A stretch of 64,000 bases of DNA, taken from the NCBI RefSeq assembly GCF_008630635.1, contig NZ_CP043869.1, positions 2,293,160-2,357,159 of the forward strand, written 5' to 3'. Below, piece by piece: positions 51,712 to 59,830 of the stretch. Positions within the stretch are counted from its first letter, which is position 1, and every line of letters starts with the position of its first letter. The notes beneath the pieces were generated by a model. It ran no database searches. It was not told the DNA's origin and saw only the letters and a program-made list of their open reading frames with translations. Position numbers and translations under genes: made by a program. This DNA comes from Neptunomonas concharum (GTDB lineage: Bacteria; Pseudomonadota; Gammaproteobacteria; Pseudomonadales; Balneatricaceae).

Positions 51712-52833
51712 TTAATTTTTATATATGTTAAAAGTTTTCATTTTTACCGTCGACTTCCCAGCGCCATAAATCTCTATTCCAAAATAGAAACTAACTTCTC
51801 CATTAGCTAAGTCATTAGAGTCAAAAGACTTAACACTAGACCAATCAACGTTACCATATTGATTTATCGGTTTATGTGCCCAATTATAGTCCCTAAAAAT
51901 TCGACTAACCGGAATATTAAAAGATTGATAGCCTGCACCAGCCACAAGAGATGGCTGTGGGTAAATAGGAAGGTTAGCGACATTGTAGTACACTAACTCA
52001 GAGGTAGCATGATCTTTGTTGAAATGTCCCGTTCCATCAAGTCCAACGAAACGATGGTCATATCTATTCTGGGTGTCACAAACACTTCCCAAACCCAATC
52101 CTGCAGGATATGCAGAACTGATACCATACGCAGGGATCGTATTCAGTAAAGGCCTCCAAGCGTACGGGTGCGACGGGTTATTATTAATATTTACGTTGTG
52201 GCATCGATCAAAACCAGGGGTACGCATTAAATTAAATTCAACAAAATGAGACTTCCCCCCCCATTGCGCTACTGCCCCAAGAATAACTCGCACTTCTGCA
52301 TTTCCTACCCACGCTGGACTAGGTAATACGGTCCGTTGAACCGACTCTAAGTCAACCTCCAAATAGACATTTACATCTTCAGCCAGTGTAAAAACGGGTT
52401 TCTGAGCCAAATTTCTTGCATAAGCTGTTTCACCTAAAAAGATACCAGAGTAACCAGTACGAATATCCCGCCCTTGATTGTCTCGATAGTGAGGGTAGCT
52501 TATCTTATCCAACACAAGCCTAGCCTCGTACACACCACTAAAGTCGGTTCTGGGTATGAAACTAACATCCATAACTGGGTCCAGTAACCTGATATCGGTG
52601 TTTGTTCCCCCGCTAAAATCAGCATATTCATGCGTACCGCCAATAGACCAACGCGGATAACCACCCGTGTTATAGTTTATTTGGCACTGACCATGCCTAA
52701 CTTCGCCCTCCCAAGATTCAGAGTAACAATTACTACTAATCCAAGGCGCAAACCCTAAAGGTGTGGAAGCACTGGCTAAAAATGAGGTAAGCGATAAAGG
52801 CAATACAGCCCCTAGAACAATTTTCCCAATCAT
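51712..52833 (-). CDS. secreted protein of unknown family
   Basis: A 373-aa protein with a signal peptide (cleavage near residue 23, after SASA). The rest is rich in Tyr, Asn, Gly and aromatic residues, with beta-type spacing. Mature cysteines lie near residues 36, 49, 212 and 253 and could pair. No enzyme motif was recognised. It precedes the acyltransferase by 51 nt on the same strand, so they may be co-transcribed. A lectin-like or surface role is possible but not shown. Confidence 0.6.
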   Translation of the reverse strand: MIGKIVLGAVLPLSLTSFLASASTPLGFAPWISSNCYSESWEGEVRHGQCQINYNTGGYPRWSIGGTHEYADFSGGTNTDIRLLDPVMDVSFIPRTDFSGVYEARLVLDKISYPHYRDNQGRDIRTGYSGIFLGETAYARNLAQKPVFTLAEDVNVYLEVDLESVQRTVLPSPAWVGNAEVRVILGAVAQWGGKSHFVEFNLMRTPGFDRCHNVNINNNPSHPYAWRPLLNTIPAYGISSAYPAGLGLGSVCDTQNRYDHRFVGLDGTGHFNKDHATSELVYYNVANLPIYPQPSLVAGAGYQSFNIPVSRIFRDYNWAHKPINQYGNVDWSSVKSFDSNDLANGEVSFYFGIEIYGAGKSTVKMKTFNIYKN

Positions 52834-53116
52834 TTCTACACTCCTTGTGTTACATATGAAATATTAATTTATGCATGTGACAAAGAGGACAGTAGCAACT
52901 AGCTACTAACCTTGTAAACCGATTTTATGGCTGAAGATAATTCACAATTCAATTCACATAAGTAGGAAAATAATACGATCTTTAAGCAAAATTGCGAGAG
53001 TATAGCAAATGCAACCTTGTTGAACACCGATAGCGGGATCCAAACACGTTAAGACCAAAGGCTGTGGAGCTAATCCAACAGCCTCAACGGCTCGTTAAAC
53101 AACATGCGCTAGCTAA
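52834..53116. other. 283-bp intergenic region with a hairpin at its right end
   Basis: No gene was found. A hairpin AGGCTGTGG pairing with CC-a-ACAGCCT spans 53059-53084, about 33 nt after the stop of the VOC gene, and probably ends that transcript. A small stem AGTAGC/GCTACT lies near 52890-52906. The rest is AT-rich and holds the promoter of the secreted-protein gene. Confidence 0.5.
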
Positions 53117-53530
53117 TCACTTTGCTCGCTCAGTAAGGCTGAACCAATTACCGGAGTTATCTACCCCTAACGCTTCAATACCGTAAAATTGTTCAGTGGG
53201 AGGGTGTGTAAACTCAACTCCTTTTGCGACAAGTTCCTCGTAGGTTTTTTGGCAATTGTCTGTTTCAAAAACGCCGGCTCCAAAAGCGCCATCCGCAACT
53301 AAAGCGCGTATCTTTTCAGCAGCATCTTTGGTAAACATTGGCCCCTCTTTTGGTTCAGCCAAGACTAGTTCAAGGTCAGGCTGGGCTTTTGCGAATACCG
53401 TTAGCCATCGAAAGCCTCCATCTACCGTAAAATCTGATCCTACTTCGAAGCCTAACTTATCCCTGTAGAACTCGAGAGCTTCATCTTGGTTCAGAACATA
53501 AACCGTAACATGAGCTATTGACTGTATCAT
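53117..53530 (-). CDS. VOC (glyoxalase/bleomycin-resistance) superfamily protein
   Basis: A 137-aa vicinal-oxygen-chelate protein made of two beta-alpha-beta-beta-beta units. It begins IAHVTVYVLNQDEALEFYRDKLG-like and ends GVDNSGNWFSL. Candidate metal residues are His8, Glu55 and an acidic residue near 123. The substrate is unknown. It follows an AraC-type regulator by 57 nt on the same strand, a pairing seen elsewhere, so control by that regulator is likely. Confidence 0.85.
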   Translation of the reverse strand: MIQSIAHVTVYVLNQDEALEFYRDKLGFEVGSDFTVDGGFRWLTVFAKAQPDLELVLAEPKEGPMFTKDAAEKIRALVADGAFGAGVFETDNCQKTYEELVAKGVEFTHPPTEQFYGIEALGVDNSGNWFSLTERAK

Positions 53531-53587
53531 TTGAATATCCTGTTATGAGAGTGTTATCGCATTTTATCCAAAGTGAGCCACTACACC

Positions 53588-54034
53588 TTATTCAATATTG
53601 CTCTTGTCAATTTTCTCCCCGAAAAGATGATGTGCATAGCACAAAGGAACTGATTGAACTGGATAAGTAAGGGGATCCTTAACCAACGCCCATAATTTGG
53701 AGCGGTATTGTGTAGGAGACATACCCGTTTTCTTGCGAAACAAGAAAGAAAAACTACCGACACTCGTGTACCCAACCGCTTCACAAATGTCGTTAATACT
53801 CAGCTTGCTAGTTACTAATAGCCTCTTTGCCTGCTCAATCCTCATTTTTGAAATGTAATGGTAGGGTGATTCACCATACACCTCAGAAAAAACCCGGCAA
53901 AAGTGATATTTTGACATGCATGCGTAATTTGCCACTTCGTCTAAGTCGAAATGACCAGCATAGTGTTTGGTCAAGTAATCTCGACCGAGGCAAACTTTTC
54001 TATATTGGGAATATTTAATCACGATGAATATCAA
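53588..54034 (-). CDS. AraC-family DNA-binding protein (short form)
   Basis: A 148-aa protein with little besides the AraC DNA-binding domain (about residues 18-115). Both helix-turn-helices are present: DLDEVANYACMSKYHFCRVF and SINDICEAVGYTSVGSFSFLF. No sugar-binding barrel is present. The start may be TTG at 54034 or GTG at 54022. It overlaps the end of a broken hydrolase gene by 4 nt and probably controls the VOC gene that follows. Confidence 0.82.
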   Translation of the reverse strand: MIFIVIKYSQYRKVCLGRDYLTKHYAGHFDLDEVANYACMSKYHFCRVFSEVYGESPYHYISKMRIEQAKRLLVTSKLSINDICEAVGYTSVGSFSFLFRKKTGMSPTQYRSKLWALVKDPLTYPVQSVPLCYAHHLFGEKIDKSNIE

Positions 54035-54313
54035 GGTTGGTAGAAGCGAGTGATTATAGCCGTACCGGAATCATTAACTACATCACCGAAAACGGCTTTA
54101 GGAATATGACTCGTAGCGATCTCTTCTATATCTAAGCTAGTCGAAGGATAGCCATAATTAACTACGAAGTACCCTTCCTTGGTAAGTTCAGCGCCTAATT
54201 TACCCATAGAACGCTCTGTACGTGCCATACCGTGTAACAACACGACGCACTCTTGAGCTAAAAGCTGTAACACCCCGTAAGAAAAGCAGGGTTGCGAGTA
54301 GGAATCTTTTCAT
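54031..54313 (-). pseudogene. broken lipase-like alpha/beta hydrolase, frameshifted and truncated
   Basis: The conserved N-terminal part of a lipase-type hydrolase is visible (CVVLLHGMARTERSM, then NYGYPSTS), but it stops about 80 residues in, before any GxSxG nucleophile. The plausible start, ATG at 54313 with a signal-like MKRFLLATLLFL, is in another frame, so one base gain or loss separates start and body. Both defects suggest a decaying gene. Removing one G in the GGGG near 54275 would restore the first join. Confidence 0.7.
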
Positions 54314-54501
54314 TAGCTATTATTTGGATGCAGAGAAACAAGGAGTTTTATCTTGTCTTGTTTCTCCACAGAAGCAGCATTGATCTTTGGTGATATAGCT
54401 TCATTACTGTATTCTCGAAGTTCTTGACCCGTATGCAATGCTTCAAAATTGTTAAGTAGTTCCAGCAAATTGATTCTTTTGATAAAACGGTTCCAGCTCA
54501 T
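54313..54501 (-). CDS. small hypothetical protein, 62 aa
   Basis: An ORF that overlaps the last 50 nt of the DUF4238-like gene in another frame. Its stop overlaps the ATG of the broken hydrolase (TAATG), a coupling arrangement that favours a real gene. No family is recognised; it is charged and probably helical and cytoplasmic. No good ribosome binding site is seen, so confidence is modest. Confidence 0.4.
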   Translation of the reverse strand: MSWNRFIKRINLLELLNNFEALHTGQELREYSNEAISPKINAASVEKQDKIKLLVSLHPNNS

Positions 54502-55366
54502 TCGGCTGCCAATTAGGATAATCTATTTCATCGGTACAGCTCATAATTTTACGAATGCTTTCAAAAGCACTTTCAGAGTTGTTGACGTCTAGCACGTGTA
54601 AAGAAAATGGAGGCTGGGGATAAATACCCAATACGTCTCCATACATTCCTTCCGCAATAACACCATCGTCTTTAGGAGAAATTATTAAGGATTCCCCTGC
54701 CGATTTTGCTAGATGAAAGTTAAACATGTGTGCTCCTCCTTTCGCTAACCGGTACCCACATGTTTCATTAGGCTTGTTAATGAAAGCGTTCCAGTTTTCT
54801 GGCATAGAGCACGCAACAAAACACATCTTAGGAGTTAGAGGGTAAAATAAGCATGTATCTGGTAGCTCAATAAACCCAGTTTGCAGCACCGGGTTATCAC
54901 TTCTTACAAAAAAATCGTCTTCATGCGCCAAAAGCAAACACCAATCTCTATTAGCTACGAAGTTAAGATCTAAACAATCCTTGCAGCCAATGCGACAATG
55001 CTTTGGCTCTTCCGTAATGCCAAAAATATCCCTCGCTTTATTCTCATACCTCACATAGGTTGGCGTACGAACCAACTGAGACAATATAAATTGTGACCAT
55101 ATAATACGCTCGTTACCAGATAGTTCATCGCAGCTGACAATTTTTTCGTATATCGGGCTAGCTAAAGTTTCTAGCTCTCGATCCAATGATTTTTCTACAG
55201 CCCAAGAGTACAGGCCACGCTTTCTACCCCATTGCTTCCAACCCTTGTGAGATTTCTTAATCTCTCCGCTATACGAGCAATGAAAATACGAAGTGTAGCC
55301 CCCACTATCAGCCCACGCCTTATTTGCAAATTTCGGAGAGTAGTGCGATAAAGGTTGTTTAGCCAA
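54452..55366 (-). CDS. DUF4238-like protein
   Basis: A 304-aa protein. The N-terminal HYSPKF resembles the HYVPQF start of DUF4238 proteins, and VRSDNPVL resembles their central SDNP motif. Four Cys lie in HCRIGCKDCLDL, with a fifth nearby, possibly a metal site. A TTG start at 55366 has GGAG 7 nt upstream. DUF4238 has no known function but often occurs in variable islands. It begins the small minus-strand unit ending with the VOC gene. Confidence 0.65.
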   Translation of the reverse strand: MAKQPLSHYSPKFANKAWADSGGYTSYFHCSYSGEIKKSHKGWKQWGRKRGLYSWAVEKSLDRELETLASPIYEKIVSCDELSGNERIIWSQFILSQLVRTPTYVRYENKARDIFGITEEPKHCRIGCKDCLDLNFVANRDWCLLLAHEDDFFVRSDNPVLQTGFIELPDTCLFYPLTPKMCFVACSMPENWNAFINKPNETCGYRLAKGGAHMFNFHLAKSAGESLIISPKDDGVIAEGMYGDVLGIYPQPPFSLHVLDVNNSESAFESIRKIMSCTDEIDYPNWQPNELEPFYQKNQFAGTT

Positions 55367-55545
55367 GTATTAACTCCATTTATTCATTAGCTGCTTAACA
55401 ACTTAGTATACGGACTTCACCTATTGGCGCCACAGGAACTCTGCCCGTAACTGACTTACCAATCTAACTATCTTTCAACCTTTCCCCAAACCAGTTTTTA
55501 CTGATAGCTGCCATACAATATATGGCTAATGTATATATCAGTGCA

Positions 55546-55575
55546 AAAAAACCGGCATCTATGTGCCGGTTTTTC
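55546..55575 (-). terminator. terminator of mqo
   Basis: A stem of about 11 bp centred on ACCGGCA (55551-55557) and TGCCGGT (55564-55570), with a 6-nt loop and flanking A and T runs. On the minus strand six or more T follow. It lies 16 nt after the mqo stop and may work in both directions. Confidence 0.85.
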
Positions 55576-55590
55576 TATCAGGTTTGCTTA

Positions 55591-57075
55591 TTAAGCATCC
55601 AGTTCTAATGTAGATAGCGTGTATTCCCTCACGCGCTTAAGCAGTGCGTCATCATCGGTTAACGATTCGCCGTATGATGGCACCATCGCTTTGATTTTCT
55701 GTTGCCATTCTGGGGTCGCCAGTCTATCGGCAAAGCAACGCTCTACGATGTTGATCATGGTATTAACTGCGGTTGATGCACCCGGTGATGCACCTAACAG
55801 GGCTGCTAATGTTCCATCGGCTGAGGCAATCACTTCTGTACCAAACTCCAGCTTGCCGCCTTTTACTGGGTCTTTTTTGATAATTTGTACGCGTTGCCCG
55901 GCATAAGCGAGTTCCCAGTCTTCATTCTTAGCGTCTGGGAAGAAGTTGCGTAGGGAGTCTACACGGGCTTCATGGGACTGCATCACTTCGCTGATCAGGT
56001 AGCGGGTCAGGTCCATGTTGTTTTTACCCACAGACAACATCGATTTGATGTTGTTAGCGCGTACACTCATTGGCAAGTCTAGGATAGAGCCTTGTTTTAG
56101 GAATTTTGTGGTAAATCCTGCAAACGGCCCAAACAGTAGCGCTTTTTCACCATTGATGATGCGGGTATCCAAGTGAGGAACCGACATCGGTGGCGCACCA
56201 ATCGGCGCTTGGCCGTAAACTTTCGCTAAGTGCTGATTAACGATTTCGGGCTTTTTACAGACAAGCCACTGGCCGCTCACTGGGAACCCGCCGTAACCAT
56301 CCCCTTCAGGAATATCAGATAACTGCAATAGCGGAAGCGCCCCACCACCTGCTCCCAAAAAGACAAAGCGGGAGATGATAGTTTGTGTTTTGCCTGTTTT
56401 CTCGTTTTTCAGCTCTACGCGCCATTGGCCGTCGTCCTGTTTTGTCAGGTCACGCACGGTGGAGCTAAGCAGTAGTTCAAAGTTATCCTGCTTGTCTAGG
56501 TAGTTCGCCATATTGCGGGCTAGGGAGCCGAAATCAACATCAGAGCCATAACGAACACGCGTACCTGCAATTTTTTGCATAGGATCACGGTTGGCTAATA
56601 CCAACGGCATCCATTCGCGCAGTACGTCTGGGTCTTCGCTGTATTCCATATCTGCAAACTGTGCAGATTGGCTGAGTGCTTCGTAGCGCTTGCGTAAGAA
56701 AGTTACGTTCTCTTCACCCCATACAAAGCTTTGGTGTGGCGTGGGGTTAATGAAGTTTTTAGGAGAAGGCAATGCCCCCTCGGCAACAAGGTAAGACCAG
56801 AATTGCAAGCTCACTTCAAATGCAGCATTGATCGCAAACGCTTTGGTCGTGTCAATTGAACCATCCGGTTTTACGGGTGTGTAGTTCAATTCGCAATATG
56901 CGGCGTGTCCTGTGCCTGCATTATTCCATCCATCTGTACTTTCGTGTGCAACCTGATCAAGTCGCTCAACCATTACGATATTAATGGATGGATCGAGCTG
57001 CTTTAGGAGCATGCCTAAAGTCGTGCTCATGGCTCCCGCCCCAACTAACAATACATCTGCCGATTTCGCCGTCAT
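55591..57075 (-). CDS. mqo: malate:quinone oxidoreductase
   Basis: FAD-dependent peripheral membrane enzyme that oxidises malate and reduces quinone in the TCA cycle. About 494 aa from the ATG at 57075, which gives the usual N-terminus MTAKSADVLLVGAGAMS; a start 45 nt further upstream adds residues foreign to the family. The FAD-binding VLLVGAGAMSTTLG and VERLD, the internal STDGWNNAGTGHA and the C-terminal GASPGASTAV are typical of Mqo. Followed by a strong terminator. Confidence 0.96.
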   Translation of the reverse strand: MTAKSADVLLVGAGAMSTTLGMLLKQLDPSINIVMVERLDQVAHESTDGWNNAGTGHAAYCELNYTPVKPDGSIDTTKAFAINAAFEVSLQFWSYLVAEGALPSPKNFINPTPHQSFVWGEENVTFLRKRYEALSQSAQFADMEYSEDPDVLREWMPLVLANRDPMQKIAGTRVRYGSDVDFGSLARNMANYLDKQDNFELLLSSTVRDLTKQDDGQWRVELKNEKTGKTQTIISRFVFLGAGGGALPLLQLSDIPEGDGYGGFPVSGQWLVCKKPEIVNQHLAKVYGQAPIGAPPMSVPHLDTRIINGEKALLFGPFAGFTTKFLKQGSILDLPMSVRANNIKSMLSVGKNNMDLTRYLISEVMQSHEARVDSLRNFFPDAKNEDWELAYAGQRVQIIKKDPVKGGKLEFGTEVIASADGTLAALLGASPGASTAVNTMINIVERCFADRLATPEWQQKIKAMVPSYGESLTDDDALLKRVREYTLSTLELDA

Positions 57076-57605
57076 CTGATCTTCACCATCTCTTATGTAA
57101 ATATGGGATCCGAAAATCACACTCGCTAGCCCTGATATAGATTAGGTATTTCCCATCAATATCGCACTGCAACGCAACTTTTGGTTGTGGTGCAAACCGA
57201 GTGCCTGCCCCAGCATTTTCGTACTGACTCGTAAGCATATGAATGTGACAATTTGTCGCTCATATGGGGCAATTGGCACAGAATTATACGGATTTTGCCG
57301 GAAATGTCTTGAAGATTTCCGTCTTAAGTACTGAGCAATTCGTAGTATAGGATAACCCAACTTAAACTGTGGGCATTTATCTATCGCTAAAGCTAACTGT
57401 TTAAAATCGCTTAGTTTTTCATCAATATGTTACACGCCTGCTATTTCGGCTTTGAACTTGTTTCCGCATAGGATGTCTACAGCTTTATCCACAGTCATTG
57501 TGGATGATATGGCCCATAGGTTTGGGCTATCTGTCTTATAAATTAATCCCATTGGAATTACCGTCAATAATGCGGTTTTATAGTTGTATTACAGAGGAGA
57601 TTACT
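57076..57605. other. 530-bp intergenic region between mqo and grxA, with paired DnaA boxes
   Basis: No protein gene was found. The region holds the divergent promoters of mqo and grxA. At 57485-57507 a perfect DnaA box TTATCCACA is followed after 5 nt by an inverted near-match TGTGGATGA. No cluster of further boxes or origin genes is seen. Confidence 0.55.
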
Positions 57606-57845
57606 ATGGAACGTGTCACTATTTTCGGTAGACAAGGTTGCGGTTTTTGCACACGCGCAAAAGAGCTGTGTGAGATCAAAGGGTTTAATTTTCGCTATAT
57701 TGATATTCATGAAGAGGGAATCAGTAAAGCTGATCTCGAAAAAACAGTGGGTAAACCTGTTGAGACGGTACCCCAGATTTTTATCGGCCAAACCCACATT
57801 GGGGGGTACACCGAATTTGCACAAAAAGTTGCAGAAATGAGCTAG
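57606..57845 (+). CDS. grxA: glutaredoxin 1
   Basis: A 79-aa dithiol glutaredoxin. It matches E. coli GrxA in many places: FGRQGCGFCTRAKEL with active site CGFC (about residues 11-14), the DIHEEGISKADL block, GKPVETVPQIF with the cis-proline, and HIGGYTEFA. It reduces disulfides, including that of ribonucleotide reductase, with glutathione. The ATG at 57606 follows AGAGGAGA. An upstream in-frame start would add residues foreign to the family. Confidence 0.95.
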   Translation: MERVTIFGRQGCGFCTRAKELCEIKGFNFRYIDIHEEGISKADLEKTVGKPVETVPQIFIGQTHIGGYTEFAQKVAEMS

Positions 57846-57893
57846 CTACGTCTAAAGTAAAGGTAGATGCCAAAAACGCATGAGGAATGAAAG

Positions 57894-58034
57894 ATGATGA
57901 TACTGTTTACATTGATATTAGTCGCCGCAATAGCCTTTTTTGGCAGGACGCTGATTAACCAGCATCATCAGGAAAAGATGCAGCCGTTGCGCATTCGCAC
58001 TCAAGATAAGCCTCAACGCAGACGCGGCCGCTAG
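57894..58034 (+). CDS. 46-residue single-pass membrane protein
   Basis: A short ORF starting MMILFTLILVAAIAFFG: one membrane helix (about residues 3-18) and then a basic tail (RIRTQDKPQRRRGR). GAGGAA lies about 8 nt before the ATG, and the ORF fits well between grxA and recD (convergent). No family is recognised. The topology rule predicts the basic tail inside. Confidence 0.55.
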   Translation: MMILFTLILVAAIAFFGRTLINQHHQEKMQPLRIRTQDKPQRRRGR

Positions 58035-58069
58035 GCCATCCGCTTTAACGCTTGCGGGTGCTCTTTACT

Positions 58070-59830
58070 TTAAGATGCACCCCATATCCTTTCTGCTAAA
58101 CCGCTCATTCTTAGTGTTGGTTTTTGGGTAGCAGATTCCAGTGTTTTTATCGCACCATAGAGAATGCATTTTTTCTTGGCTCGCGTAATACCCGTGTAGA
58201 CCAGTTCGCGGCTGTTCACGCGGTTGTCTTCCCCTAAAACTAACAAGACTTGATCAAATTCAGAGCCTTGGCTTTTGTGAACCGTCATAGCAAAAACCGT
58301 TTCATGACTGGGCAAACGACTGGTTGAGAAACTAGCAAGCTTGCCCCCTAAATCGAACCAAACTTTAAAGCGTCCCGTGATTTTATCCAGTAGCGTAATC
58401 CCAATATCGCCGTTATACAGCCCTAAACTGGCATCATTACGGGTAATCATAACCGGCCTGCCTGCATACCAACGGCCATTCATGCTCACGTTGTGTTTCG
58501 TCACTAAGGCTTTTTCAAATAAAGGATTAAGCGTTTCGACGCCCAAGACTCCCCTTCTCTGGCCGCATAGCACCTGAAACGTACCAAATAGCTTTAGCAG
58601 CTCGGCAGGTTCCTGATGTTGTTCAACAGCCTGCACGTAGGGAGCATAACGCTTAAGCATTTCTGCTATAAGGCGCTCATTATCCGATGTTGGCGCGGGG
58701 ATAATCTCCAAATCTTGATAACCATGGTTGAGCACCTCTCTTACGGCTTTGATCTCTCCTGAGTTGACCCCTTTTGCCAAAGCGCCGATACCGCTATCTT
58801 CGCAGAAGCGATAGCTTTTTTTGAGAAACGCTACCGAAGGTGCAAACGTGCGCTCTGCGGGATCATCAGGGATGGCACATAAATCCCCCAATACACTGCC
58901 CGCTTCAACAGAGGCTAGTTGTTGGCGATCACCAATTAACACCAGCCGAGCGCTTTGTGGCAATGCCGACAGGAGTGCAGCCATTAAAGGCAGGTCCACC
59001 ATGGAGGCTTCATCAACCACTAGCAGATCAACGTGTAGAGGGTTCTCTGCACTGTAACGATAGCCATGTTCAGCCGGTCTTGCTCCAAGCAAACGATGCA
59101 GGGTTGTCCCCTGTTCAGGTAGCCCGGCGAGAATATCATCACTCAGATTCAGCCCATGTTTAGCTGTGGCGATTGATTCAGAAAGTCTGGCAGCCGCTTT
59201 GCCTGTAGGGGCCGCTAAACGAATCACCGGTTGGTTATGCGGCGACAAGCGCTGTTGTAACAATAGATAGATCGCCAGCATTTTGGTTACGGTTGTGGTT
59301 TTTCCGGTGCCCGGCCCACCGCTAATGATGGCAACTTTACGCTGTACCGCTGTTGCCGCGGCCACACGCTGCCAATCGGTTTCGTGCTGATTGACACCAA
59401 ACAGGTCATTTAAAGCGTCATCTAAAAACGCGTGATCAGTCGCAACCGGTAAGCTACGCGCCAGTAATGTTTGGGCAACTTGGCACTCATGTAGCCAATA
59501 GCGATAAAGGTATAAACGACCTTTATCAAGTACTAAAGGAGTGAGTTTTGACCCATCCCCCAGCAGTGACTGATCAACTAACGCTGCGATCATTTCGGGT
59601 TGGCTCGCCGATTCCATCTGCACCTTGAGCGATATGGGCCATTCAGAAAATAGCTCATCAAGATGTGCCAAGTGGATACAGATATGCCCCTCACCGGATT
59701 GCTGGCTAACCAATGCAGCCAGCACTTCAAGCGTTTCGCTGGTGCAACCTTGTTCTCTCAGCCAAACGGCAAAATAGTAATCGACCCGTCGAATCAGCCC
59801 TTGCTCATAAAGCTGCTCTACCCTAGTCAT
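58070..59830 (-). CDS. recD: exodeoxyribonuclease V alpha subunit
   Basis: The 5'-3' helicase motor of RecBCD, 586 aa. Walker A is SGGPGTGKTTT near residue 171; VVDEASMVDL is motif II; GDRQQLASVEAG is motif III; and the end has AMTVHKSQGSEF and VYTGITRAK. It is slightly shorter than E. coli RecD (608 aa). It overlaps recB by 4 nt. Confidence 0.96.
   Translation of the reverse strand: MTRVEQLYEQGLIRRVDYYFAVWLREQGCTSETLEVLAALVSQQSGEGHICIHLAHLDELFSEWPISLKVQMESASQPEMIAALVDQSLLGDGSKLTPLVLDKGRLYLYRYWLHECQVAQTLLARSLPVATDHAFLDDALNDLFGVNQHETDWQRVAAATAVQRKVAIISGGPGTGKTTTVTKMLAIYLLLQQRLSPHNQPVIRLAAPTGKAAARLSESIATAKHGLNLSDDILAGLPEQGTTLHRLLGARPAEHGYRYSAENPLHVDLLVVDEASMVDLPLMAALLSALPQSARLVLIGDRQQLASVEAGSVLGDLCAIPDDPAERTFAPSVAFLKKSYRFCEDSGIGALAKGVNSGEIKAVREVLNHGYQDLEIIPAPTSDNERLIAEMLKRYAPYVQAVEQHQEPAELLKLFGTFQVLCGQRRGVLGVETLNPLFEKALVTKHNVSMNGRWYAGRPVMITRNDASLGLYNGDIGITLLDKITGRFKVWFDLGGKLASFSTSRLPSHETVFAMTVHKSQGSEFDQVLLVLGEDNRVNSRELVYTGITRAKKKCILYGAIKTLESATQKPTLRMSGLAERIWGAS

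Noticed and set aside
53000-53110. Integron attC-like site (CGTTAAAC and TTGAAC flanking an imperfect palindrome) near a VOC gene
   Set aside because: The outer half-sites do not fit the RYYYAAC/GTTRRRY rule on both sides, inner arms pair poorly, and the other genes of the stretch are not separated by similar sites. No integrase is seen.
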